NCBI GenBank assembly: GCA_030621075.1
Contig: JAUXII010000023.1
Coordinates: 1-8,219, forward strand
DNA: 8,219 bases
Reading direction: 5' to 3'
From: Lentimicrobiaceae bacterium
GTDB lineage: Bacteria; Bacteroidota; Bacteroidia; Bacteroidales; JAGONC01
In this document: in pieces, positions 1 through 5,820 of the stretch
How positions within the stretch are numbered: position 1 is the stretch's first letter
Layout of the letters: the number at the start of each line of letters is the position of its first letter
Translations under genes and position numbers: made by a program
Notes under the pieces: model-generated
What the model was told of the DNA's origin: nothing
Databases searched by the model: none
Seen by the model: the letters and a program-made list of their open reading frames with translations, nothing else

Positions 1-239
1 TTGTGATTTCATGATTTACCTGTTTTTAAGTTAATAAATTAGTGTATATATGTTAATCGGAAAAATAGGAAAAGGTAATAGATATTTCAAGGCGTTTTTC
101 GGTTTAATCATTATCCCCGCTTTTCAGAGGTTGTTTGAATTTTTTTTTTAACTCTCATGACTAGCCTGATCTTTTAGGGGAAGCTATGAGGAGTGTTAAT
201 TTTCAGGGCGCAGTTCAGGGAAGCAAAGGCTGAAATTAA
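1..239. other. AT-rich stretch without a recognisable gene
   Basis: I see no coding region here. The stretch is AT-rich, contains a run of T residues around 140-150, and is interrupted by stop codons in the frames I read, including the frame of the glycosidase-like piece that begins at 240. It may be decayed sequence or an intergenic region belonging to a gene outside the window. I found no convincing TAnnTTTG promoter box, tRNA-like fold or repeat in it. Confidence 0.5.
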
Positions 240-422
240 ATCCAGGGACAGATAATAAGACTGAAGTGGCTCCCGTTCAATTTATCATCATATACTGAAA
301 TCGCCGAGCCTCCATATTACAAAGTACTTATTAACGGCAAAGAAATAAATCGAAATTACTTTCTTCATTCCGAACTTATGAATGGGGGAACGATTACTTT
401 TGTTATGAAAAACAAACATTAA
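240..422 (+). pseudogene. C-terminal remnant of a GH92-type alpha-mannosidase
   Basis: This open stretch of 60 codons ends in TAA at 420-422 and is preceded by an in-frame stop at 237-239. Its last 40 residues contain the pattern YYKVLINGKEINRNYFLHS followed by ELMNGGTITFVM. This matches my memory of the extreme C-terminus of glycoside hydrolase family 92 enzymes, where an NGK turn, a Y-(hydrophobic)-x-H-x-(acidic)-(hydrophobic)-M segment and GGT-hydrophobic-F-M close the beta-sandwich/catalytic region. GH92 enzymes are calcium-dependent exo-alpha-mannosidases of roughly 700 or more residues, so more than 90% of the protein is missing. No other frame upstream gives an obvious continuation, and the stretch has no convincing start codon. 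I read it as a truncated relic; a different beta-sandwich protein tail is possible. It ends ten bases before the alcohol dehydrogenase start. Confidence 0.55.
395..402 (+). promoter_or_regulatory. possible -7 promoter box for the alcohol dehydrogenase gene
   Basis: TACTTTTG matches the Bacteroidota -7 consensus TAnnTTTG and is identical to the box upstream of hipB. It lies about 30 bases before the ATG at 433, a plausible leader length. I see no TTTG-like -33 element at the usual spacing, and the box lies within the coding sequence of the glycosidase remnant, so it could be chance. Confidence 0.25.
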
Positions 423-432
423 CAAAAAAAAT

Positions 433-1572
433 ATGGAAAATTTTATCGCTTATAATCCAACTAATTTACATTTTGGAAGAGGTGTATTGAACGATCTTGG
501 AAGTACCGTTGAGCCTTATGGTAAAAAAATATTGCTTGTTTATGGTGGGGGATCAATTAAGCGCAATGGGATTTATCAAAAAGTTATTTCCCAATTGAAT
601 GGCATTCAGGCAACGGTTTTTGAATACAGTGGGATTAAACCCAATCCTGTTATTGAAGATGTTGATGCAGCAGCCGAACTTGGAAGAAAACATCAGGTTG
701 ACCTGGTTTTGGCTGTTGGTGGCGGAAGTGTTATTGATTCAGCCAAGATCATTTCAATTACCATACCTGTTCAAACTTCAGGATGGGATTTTTATAACGG
801 TACCATCAAACCTAAAACGGCCATTCCCCTTATTACTGTCCTGACCCTGGCTGCCACAGGCACCGAAATGAACCCGTTTGCCGTTATTCAGAATAACAGC
901 ACAAAAGAAAAACTGGGATGGGGAAACGACCTGTTGTATCCGCGTCACTCTTTTCTTGATCCACAAAACACATTCAGTGTACCAAAAGATTATACTGCTT
1001 ATGGAATAGCTGATTTGATAGCTCATTGCTTAGAGGCGTATTTTGGTGAGGGAGAGGCTCCATTATCCGATCGTTTTGTATATGCCATCATAAAAGAAGC
1101 GATAAAATATGGCCCGCCATTACTGGATGATCCCGAAAATTATTCACTCAGGGCTAATATCATGTATGCTGCCACAGCAGCTTTAAACAAGCTAACCATG
1201 TACGGACGTGTCGGTGGTGATTGGGGAGTGCACAGTGCCGGGCATGTTTTATCACTGCTTTATGATATTCCACATGGGGCTTCTCTTTCTATTATTTATC
1301 CAGCCTGGTTAAAATTACAAAAAGAGCGGATTCCTGAGAGAATAACCACCCTGGGGAAAAACATATTTGGTGTTAACAATCCCGATGATACAATTAACTC
1401 TTTGGAATCATTTTTTCACAGAATTGATTGCCCGGTAAGCCTTTCGGCTTTTGGAATAGGTGCCGATAAAAAAGAGGATATTATGAAGGTGATGATTCAC
1501 AACAACGTAACGGGAAGCCATCATAAACTGACCGGGGAGGATTATTCAAGGCTAATAGACCTATTCATATAA
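433..1572 (+). CDS. Iron-containing alcohol dehydrogenase (YqhD/butanol dehydrogenase type)
   Basis: This 379-residue cytosolic oxidoreductase belongs to the group III iron-dependent alcohol dehydrogenases. Such enzymes reduce aldehydes to alcohols, often short-chain or toxic aldehydes, usually with NADPH. The N-terminal half is the dinucleotide-binding domain. It has GGGSIK at residues 38-43, a feature of the NADPH-using YqhD/BdhA branch, and the family signature GGGSVIDSAK at 96-105. The C-terminal helical domain supplies the metal ligands Asp194, His198, His267 and His281, at the same residue numbers I recall for E. coli YqhD. The fold therefore looks intact, and the length is close to the usual 380-390 residues. 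The ATG at 433 is the natural start because the protein then begins with the typical MENFxxYNPTxLHFG segment. No partner gene follows on this strand; the next gene is convergent. The physiological substrate cannot be read from sequence. Aldehyde detoxification or fermentative alcohol formation are the likely roles. Confidence 0.93.
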   Translation: MENFIAYNPTNLHFGRGVLNDLGSTVEPYGKKILLVYGGGSIKRNGIYQKVISQLNGIQATVFEYSGIKPNPVIEDVDAAAELGRKHQVDLVLAVGGGSVIDSAKIISITIPVQTSGWDFYNGTIKPKTAIPLITVLTLAATGTEMNPFAVIQNNSTKEKLGWGNDLLYPRHSFLDPQNTFSVPKDYTAYGIADLIAHCLEAYFGEGEAPLSDRFVYAIIKEAIKYGPPLLDDPENYSLRANIMYAATAALNKLTMYGRVGGDWGVHSAGHVLSLLYDIPHGASLSIIYPAWLKLQKERIPERITTLGKNIFGVNNPDDTINSLESFFHRIDCPVSLSAFGIGADKKEDIMKVMIHNNVTGSHHKLTGEDYSRLIDLFI

Positions 1573-1584
1573 TATTTGGTGATT

Positions 1585-1607
1585 CCGTCAGGTGAAACAC
1601 CTGACGG
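1585..1607. terminator. Hairpin between convergent genes, possible bidirectional terminator
   Basis: The arms CCGTCAGGTG (1585-1594) and CACCTGACGG (1598-1607) are perfect 10-base complements around an AAA loop. The hairpin lies 13 bases after the alcohol dehydrogenase stop and 56 bases beyond the stop of the convergent EF-G gene. Its position suits transcription termination on either strand. There is no T-run directly after it on either strand, so it is not a textbook intrinsic terminator. It could instead stabilise mRNA 3' ends. Confidence 0.5.
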
Positions 1608-1639
1608 GCACGGAATTCGAATATCGTTATTCATTATTC

Positions 1640-1654
1640 GGATATCGTATATCC
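1640..1654. repeat. Small perfect palindrome downstream of the EF-G paralogue gene
   Basis: GGATAT (1640-1645) and ATATCC (1649-1654) form a 6-base stem around CGT. It lies directly beyond the TAG stop of the EF-G paralogue and could be a weak second hairpin for that transcript. It could also be chance in AT-rich DNA. Confidence 0.25.
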
Positions 1655-1662
1655 CAAGGAAT

Positions 1663-3858
1663 CTATTCTTCTTCCTTCTGTTGTTCTGCGTAGTCTTTCA
1701 ACAATTTATCCTGAACATCATTTGGAACCGGAGCATATTCGGCGAACTTCATTGAGTAGGTTGCCCAACCACTGGTTAACGAACTTAAAGCTGTTGAATA
1801 CCTGGCCATTTCTGCCTGTGGGACTTTGGCTTTAATGGTACCGCCTTCCATTCCCATAATAATGGCACGGCGGCCTTGAAGGTCTGTAATCACATTCCCC
1901 ATTTTATCTTCAGGAACAATTACCTCCAGGTCGTAAATCGGTTCAAGGATCTTTGGGCCTGCTTCTTTAAAAGCCATACCAAAAGCTGTTTTCCCTGCAA
2001 TTTTAAAGGAAATCTCATTGGAATCGACAGAGTGCATTTTACCATCATAAACACAAATACGGATATCCCGGGCATAAGATCCGGTAAGCGGGCCCTGGTC
2101 CATTCTTTCCATAACCCCTTTCAGTACGGCCGGTAGAAAACGGGCGTCGATAGCACCACCAACAATACAATTGTAAAATTCCAGCTTGCCTCCCCATTCC
2201 AATTCTATCTCATCTAAGCCCCTTACATTAACAACAATCTCGCCATCGCCTTTTTGAATGTTCAATGGTTGAACAGACGATTTTCTCATTGTCTGTTTAA
2301 TCTTAAATCTCAATGGTTTTGGAAGCCCTTCTGCATATGGCTCAAGAACAATGCTCACCTCACCAAATTGCCCGGCACCACCTGATTGTTTTTTATGTTG
2401 ATACGAAGCCTGCGACACGCGGGTAATCGTCTCTCTGTATGGAATTTTTGGTGTAAAGTATTCAACGGGTATTTTATATTGATTTTCAAAATGCCATTTA
2501 ATAATATTGAGATGAAGCTCTCCCTGGCCTTCAATAATCATCTGACGAAGCTCTTTAAAATAACCCGCTTTGATGGTTTTATCGGTTTTGCGAAGATCAT
2601 TAAAGGCTAAGCCAAGTTTTTCATCGTCAGCCGAATTTATTGCTTTCACGGCCATGCGGAATTTAGGATCAGGAAATTCAATAGGAGTAACAAAGTCATC
2701 ATTATTCGACACAGAAAGTGTATCGTTGGTATTTACGTTTTTCAGCTTAATGGTAGCACCAATATCGCCGGCTTTCAGTTTTTCAACTTTCTCTCTGTTC
2801 TTTCCATTAAAAACAAACAGTTGTGACAATCTCTCTTTTGATTGTGTTTGAATATTTACCAGGTCAATAGATTCGTGAAGCTCTCCACCGTAAACCTTAA
2901 AATAAGAGACTTCTCCAAGATGAGGTTCAATGGTTGTTTGAAAAACAAATACGTTAACGGTATCACTCACTTTACATGCGAGTTCTTTTCCGCTGTTTGT
3001 TTTTGGTTGAATGGCTTCATCGGGTGCAGGTGCGCTGCCATTAATAAACTCCAACAATCTGTTGACACCCATATTTTGTTTGGCATTTATACATAAAACC
3101 GGAAATACCCCTCTGTTCCTAATACCTAAATGTAACCCTTTTTGTATCTCTTCTTCCGTAAGTGTTCCATTCTCAAAATATGTTTCCATCAGGTCTTCGT
3201 CAATAGCAGCCAGGTCTTCGATCATTGCATTCTGAAGCCCCTCTGCTTTTGCTTTTTCAGCATCCGGAATATCCGTTATCTCCGGCTTACCACCACTGGC
3301 CGGAAATTTATACATTTTCATTTTCAACAAGTCGATCACCGAATCAAATCCATGTCCGACATTAACAGGATACTGGCAAATGACAACACTTCCGCCATAA
3401 TGTTTTTTCAGTTGTTCAACGGCTTCTTCAAAGTTTGAATTATCATGTTCAAGATGGTTTATAGCAAAGATGACCGGTTTGTTATACTTTGCCGTCCACC
3501 TCCATGTAACTTCGGTCCCTACCTCAATACCATTTTGAGCATTAAGTACCATAACGGCTGTGTCGGCCACATAAAGAGAGGAGACCACGTCACCAATAAA
3601 ATCATCAAATCCCGGTGTGTCGAGTATATTTATTTTCTTTCCACCGAATTCTGCATTGAGAACGGAAGCAAAAACGGAATTTTGTCTTTCCAGCTCTATT
3701 TCTCTATAGTCGGATACTGAATTTTTCTCATCAACCGATCCTCTTCGATTGATTTTACCACCTTCAAAAAGCATTGCTTCCGCAAGGGTTGTTTTCCCGG
3801 TCTTTGCACCACCAATCAGCGCAATATTTCGTATGTCACTCGTCTGATAAACCTTCAT
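1663..3858 (-). CDS. fusA2: Elongation factor G paralogue (EF-G2 type, probably GTPase-deficient)
   Basis: This 731-residue protein has the complete five-domain layout of elongation factor G, the cytosolic factor that drives tRNA-mRNA translocation on the ribosome. The P-loop GGAKTGKT is intact at residues 16-23. Three other guanine-nucleotide motifs are altered. The switch I segment that reads RGITI in classical EF-G is RQNSV (about 58-62). DTPGH is DTPGF, so the catalytic histidine is Phe84. NKxD is NHLE (134-137). The G5 region is recognisable as CINAKQNMGV (257-266). Domain IV retains the QSGGAGQFGEV signature, then carries about 40 extra residues (roughly 513-560) absent from E. coli EF-G. 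Domain V follows, and the tail is acidic (ending KEEE). These are the traits of the Bacteroidota EF-G2 paralogue; from memory, the Bacteroides thetaiotaomicron protein was reported to translocate without GTPase activity and to be needed for gut colonisation. The housekeeping fusA must lie elsewhere. The gene stands alone and is convergent to the dehydrogenase. Confidence 0.9.
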   Translation of the reverse strand: MKVYQTSDIRNIALIGGAKTGKTTLAEAMLFEGGKINRRGSVDEKNSVSDYREIELERQNSVFASVLNAEFGGKKINILDTPGFDDFIGDVVSSLYVADTAVMVLNAQNGIEVGTEVTWRWTAKYNKPVIFAINHLEHDNSNFEEAVEQLKKHYGGSVVICQYPVNVGHGFDSVIDLLKMKMYKFPASGGKPEITDIPDAEKAKAEGLQNAMIEDLAAIDEDLMETYFENGTLTEEEIQKGLHLGIRNRGVFPVLCINAKQNMGVNRLLEFINGSAPAPDEAIQPKTNSGKELACKVSDTVNVFVFQTTIEPHLGEVSYFKVYGGELHESIDLVNIQTQSKERLSQLFVFNGKNREKVEKLKAGDIGATIKLKNVNTNDTLSVSNNDDFVTPIEFPDPKFRMAVKAINSADDEKLGLAFNDLRKTDKTIKAGYFKELRQMIIEGQGELHLNIIKWHFENQYKIPVEYFTPKIPYRETITRVSQASYQHKKQSGGAGQFGEVSIVLEPYAEGLPKPLRFKIKQTMRKSSVQPLNIQKGDGEIVVNVRGLDEIELEWGGKLEFYNCIVGGAIDARFLPAVLKGVMERMDQGPLTGSYARDIRICVYDGKMHSVDSNEISFKIAGKTAFGMAFKEAGPKILEPIYDLEVIVPEDKMGNVITDLQGRRAIIMGMEGGTIKAKVPQAEMARYSTALSSLTSGWATYSMKFAEYAPVPNDVQDKLLKDYAEQQKEEE

Positions 3859-3909
3859 CGTAATTTATTGATTTAAGTATTAATAATCGTTATCCCCTCA
3901 AAAGGGCTG

Positions 3910-3940
3910 CAAATGTATAAAAATCTGATTAATAATGAAA
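3910..3940 (-). promoter_or_regulatory. Probable promoter of the EF-G paralogue gene
   Basis: On the minus strand, TACATTTG (3917 down to 3910) is a perfect Bacteroidota -7 box of the form TAnnTTTG. Nineteen bases upstream is TTTC (3940 to 3937), one base off the -33 consensus TTTG at the usual spacing. Transcription would begin near 3904, giving a leader of about 45 bases before the ATG at 3858. Confidence 0.5.
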
Positions 3941-4046
3941 AGAGTTGGTTGGAATTTGTTTTTTGATTGAACGATTGTCAATTGGGCGATTTTTGAAGTA
4001 TTTGGTTTAATTCGTTACGTCGAAACATTGTGTCAAATACAAAGAG

Positions 4047-4071
4047 GTTGCGGGTCAAGCCCGGAATGACG
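4047..4071. repeat. Dispersed-repeat-like palindromic element
   Basis: The core CGGG-TCAAG-CCCG (4051-4063) followed by GAATGACG is a GC-rich island in an AT-rich spacer. Its reverse complement starts with CGTCATTCCGGG, a form familiar from short palindromic intergenic repeats scattered through many bacterial genomes. Only one copy is visible here. It separates the EF-G promoter from the hipB promoter and may mark an insertion boundary. Confidence 0.35.
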
Positions 4072-4126
4072 CCGCCTATATTTTATTTAGGAGGAGGATT
4101 TATAATTCAAATTTAAAAATTTATAT

Positions 4127-4134
4127 TACTTTTG
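4127..4134 (+). promoter_or_regulatory. Probable -7 promoter box of the hipBA operon
   Basis: TACTTTTG fits the Bacteroidota -7 consensus TAnnTTTG exactly, placing the transcription start near 4140. A convincing -33 TTTG at 19-20 bases upstream is absent; the nearest TTTA (4099-4102) is 24 bases away. The last base of the box is the first base of the 13-base repeat at 4134-4146, so a protein bound there would block RNA polymerase. Confidence 0.5.
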
Positions 4135-4146
4135 AATGATTTATCA
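4134..4146 (+). promoter_or_regulatory. Candidate HipB operator, copy 1
   Basis: GAATGATTTATCA recurs exactly at 4175-4187, 41 bases downstream, close to four helical turns. The core TGAT-TT-ATCA is an inverted repeat with 4-base arms, as expected for a site bound by a dimeric HTH repressor. This copy abuts the -7 box and overlaps the predicted transcription start. HipB proteins are known to repress their own operon from paired palindromic sites; assignment to this HipB is inferred. Confidence 0.45.
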
Positions 4147-4172
4147 GTCGTTAAACAATAAAACAATGCTTT

Positions 4173-4520
4173 ATGAATGATTTATCATACACAAACTGGA
4201 TTTCTATGAGTGATAATGCACTTACCGAGACCATTGGTGCCTTCGTAAAGTTCCATCGCTTAAATCAAAATAAGACCCAAAAAGACGTATCTGATGCAGC
4301 TGGTATTAGTCGTTCTACACTGAGTTTATTAGAACGTGGAGAAACAGTAATGTTAAGTACAGTTATTAAGGTGCTTCGGGTGCTTGATCTTTTATATATA
4401 ATGGATGTTTTTAAGATACAAGAACAAATAAGCCCAATAGAACTGGCTAAATTAGAGCAACAAAAAAGACAAAGAGCCGGTAATAAAAAAACGAGTGATA
4501 AACCTGAAAGTGATTGGTAA
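4173..4520 (+). CDS. hipB: HipB-family antitoxin / XRE-type transcriptional repressor
   Basis: This 115-residue protein has an N-terminal Cro/C1-type (XRE) helix-turn-helix. The segment TQKDVSDAAGISRSTLSLLE (residues 35-54) has the expected Gln in helix 2 and the G-I-S turn before the recognition helix. In HipB proteins a dimer binds operator palindromes to repress its own operon and sequesters the HipA kinase. The C-terminal 30 or so residues are basic and polar, likely disordered, and end in ESDW. E. coli HipB also ends in Trp within a flexible tail involved in HipA contact and Lon turnover. Two starts are possible: ATG 4173 (115 residues) or in-frame ATG 4206 (104 residues, starting MSDNALTETIG). 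The second leaves both candidate operators upstream and removes an atypical N-terminal extension, so I favour it slightly. The stop overlaps the hipA start by one base (TAATG), indicating translational coupling. Confidence 0.85.
   Translation: MNDLSYTNWISMSDNALTETIGAFVKFHRLNQNKTQKDVSDAAGISRSTLSLLERGETVMLSTVIKVLRVLDLLYIMDVFKIQEQISPIELAKLEQQKRQRAGNKKTSDKPESDW
4175..4187 (+). promoter_or_regulatory. Candidate HipB operator, copy 2
   Basis: This is the second exact copy of GAATGATTTATCA. Here the inverted repeat extends to ATGAT-TT-ATCAT (4177-4188). If translation starts at the ATG at 4173, the site lies in the first codons of hipB. If translation starts at the in-frame ATG at 4206, both copies lie in the untranslated leader, which would be the more usual arrangement. 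With three bases before it (one mismatch between copies), the similarity extends to about 17 bases. Confidence 0.45.
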
Positions 4521-5803
4521 TGATAAAAACAGCTTTTGTTAATATATGGGGTAAAACAATAGGTGCTATTGCATGGGATGATAATAAACTATTAGGGAGT
4601 TTTGAATATGATTCAACGTTTTTAACAAAAGGTTTAAACTTGTCTCCATTAAAGATGCCCATCACCTCTGGAAAACAAATATTTTTTTTCCCGGAATTGC
4701 GAGGAAAAACTACATTTAATGGTCTGCCGGGATTATTGGCTGATTCACTACCGGACAAGTATGGTAATCAATTAATTGATGCATGGTTAGCCCAACAAGG
4801 CAGGGCATCGGATACGATGAATCCGGTTGAGAAACTTTGTTTCATTGGAACCCGTGGAATGGGAGCATTAGAATTTCAGCCTTCTCAATTTAAAAAAGCT
4901 AAAAACACCTTTAACGTAGAAGTAGATAATCTGGTTGAATTATCAAAGAAGATATTAAATCAACGTGATGCTTTTGAAACCAACCTGAATGCAGATGAGC
5001 AACATGCTATGATGGACATTTTAAGAATTGGTACATCTGCAGGTGGAATGAGGGCAAAAGCAATAATTGCGTTTAATGAAAAAACGGGCCAGGTAAGGTC
5101 GGGCCAAACACGGGCACCAAAAGGATTTGAGCATTGGCTTATTAAATTGGATGGGGTTAGCGATACGCAACTTGGAGATACCAAGGGATACGGCCGTGTA
5201 GAAATGGCCTATTACTTAATGGCAAAAAATTGTGAGATTGAGATGACGGAATGCCGCCTGCTGGAAGAAAATGACAGGGCGCATTTTATGACCAAACGTT
5301 TTGATCGTGAAGGCAGTGACGTTAAACACCACATGCAAACCTTTTGTGCCATGCAGCACTACGACTACAATGAAGTGCAAAGTTATAGCTATGAGCAATT
5401 ATTTCAAACTATGCGATTGTTAAGATTGCCTTACCCACAGGCTGAGCAGATGTTTAGAAGAATGGTGTTTAATGTAATAGCCAAAAACTGCGATGATCAC
5501 ACAAAAAACATTGCATTTAGACTAAAAGATGGTGGCGTGTGGGAGCTAGCCCCTGCTTATGATGTTTGCCATTCTTACAAATCAAGCAGTAAATGGGTAA
5601 GTCAACATGCTTTAAGTGTAAATGGTAATAGAGATAACATTTCAAAAAACGATCTTCTTGCCGTGGCAAAATCCATGAACATTAAAAAAGCTAATCAGAT
5701 TATTCAACAAATAAATGAGGTTGCCAAAAAATGGCCTGTTTACGCTGAACAAACAAGAGTAGAATCAAAGAAAAGGGATGCGATTACATCAACATTAATT
5801 TAA
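4520..5803 (+). CDS. hipA: HipA-family serine/threonine protein kinase toxin
   Basis: HipA kinases phosphorylate cytosolic targets, classically glutamyl-tRNA synthetase, causing growth arrest and persistence; HipB neutralises them. This 427-residue protein (E. coli HipA has 440) begins with the couple_hipA region, recognisable by GLPGLLADSLPDKYG at residues 68-82. The kinase core follows. The flexible loop SAGGMRAK (173-180) aligns with the E. coli S150-x-x-G-x-Q-x-K motif, making Ser173 the expected autophosphorylation site. The catalytic loop CDDHTKN (324-330) supplies Asp325 and Asn330, matching E. coli D309 and N314. PAYDV (345-349) supplies the metal-binding Asp348, matching D332. Everything needed for activity appears present. 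I chose ATG 4520 over a TTG six bases upstream because it gives the typical MIKTAFVNIWG start and the TAATG overlap with hipB. The natural target is unknown. Confidence 0.9.
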   Translation: MIKTAFVNIWGKTIGAIAWDDNKLLGSFEYDSTFLTKGLNLSPLKMPITSGKQIFFFPELRGKTTFNGLPGLLADSLPDKYGNQLIDAWLAQQGRASDTMNPVEKLCFIGTRGMGALEFQPSQFKKAKNTFNVEVDNLVELSKKILNQRDAFETNLNADEQHAMMDILRIGTSAGGMRAKAIIAFNEKTGQVRSGQTRAPKGFEHWLIKLDGVSDTQLGDTKGYGRVEMAYYLMAKNCEIEMTECRLLEENDRAHFMTKRFDREGSDVKHHMQTFCAMQHYDYNEVQSYSYEQLFQTMRLLRLPYPQAEQMFRRMVFNVIAKNCDDHTKNIAFRLKDGGVWELAPAYDVCHSYKSSSKWVSQHALSVNGNRDNISKNDLLAVAKSMNIKKANQIIQQINEVAKKWPVYAEQTRVESKKRDAITSTLI

Positions 5804-5820
5804 CTTAAATATGACCACCA

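Noticed and set aside
1876..3720. Several plus-strand open frames of 74-98 codons opposite the EF-G paralogue
   Set aside because: Their translations show no family features and lie antisense to a complete, conserved coding sequence.
4109..4122. AT-only near-palindrome AAATTTAAAAATTT upstream of hipB
   Set aside because: In DNA this AT-rich such symmetry is common by chance. It may simply aid promoter melting or curvature, with no further support.
4514..4522. TTG start for hipA at 4514
   Set aside because: It adds only Met-Val before a normal ATG at 4520, which gives the usual one-base overlap with the hipB stop and a typical HipA N-terminus.
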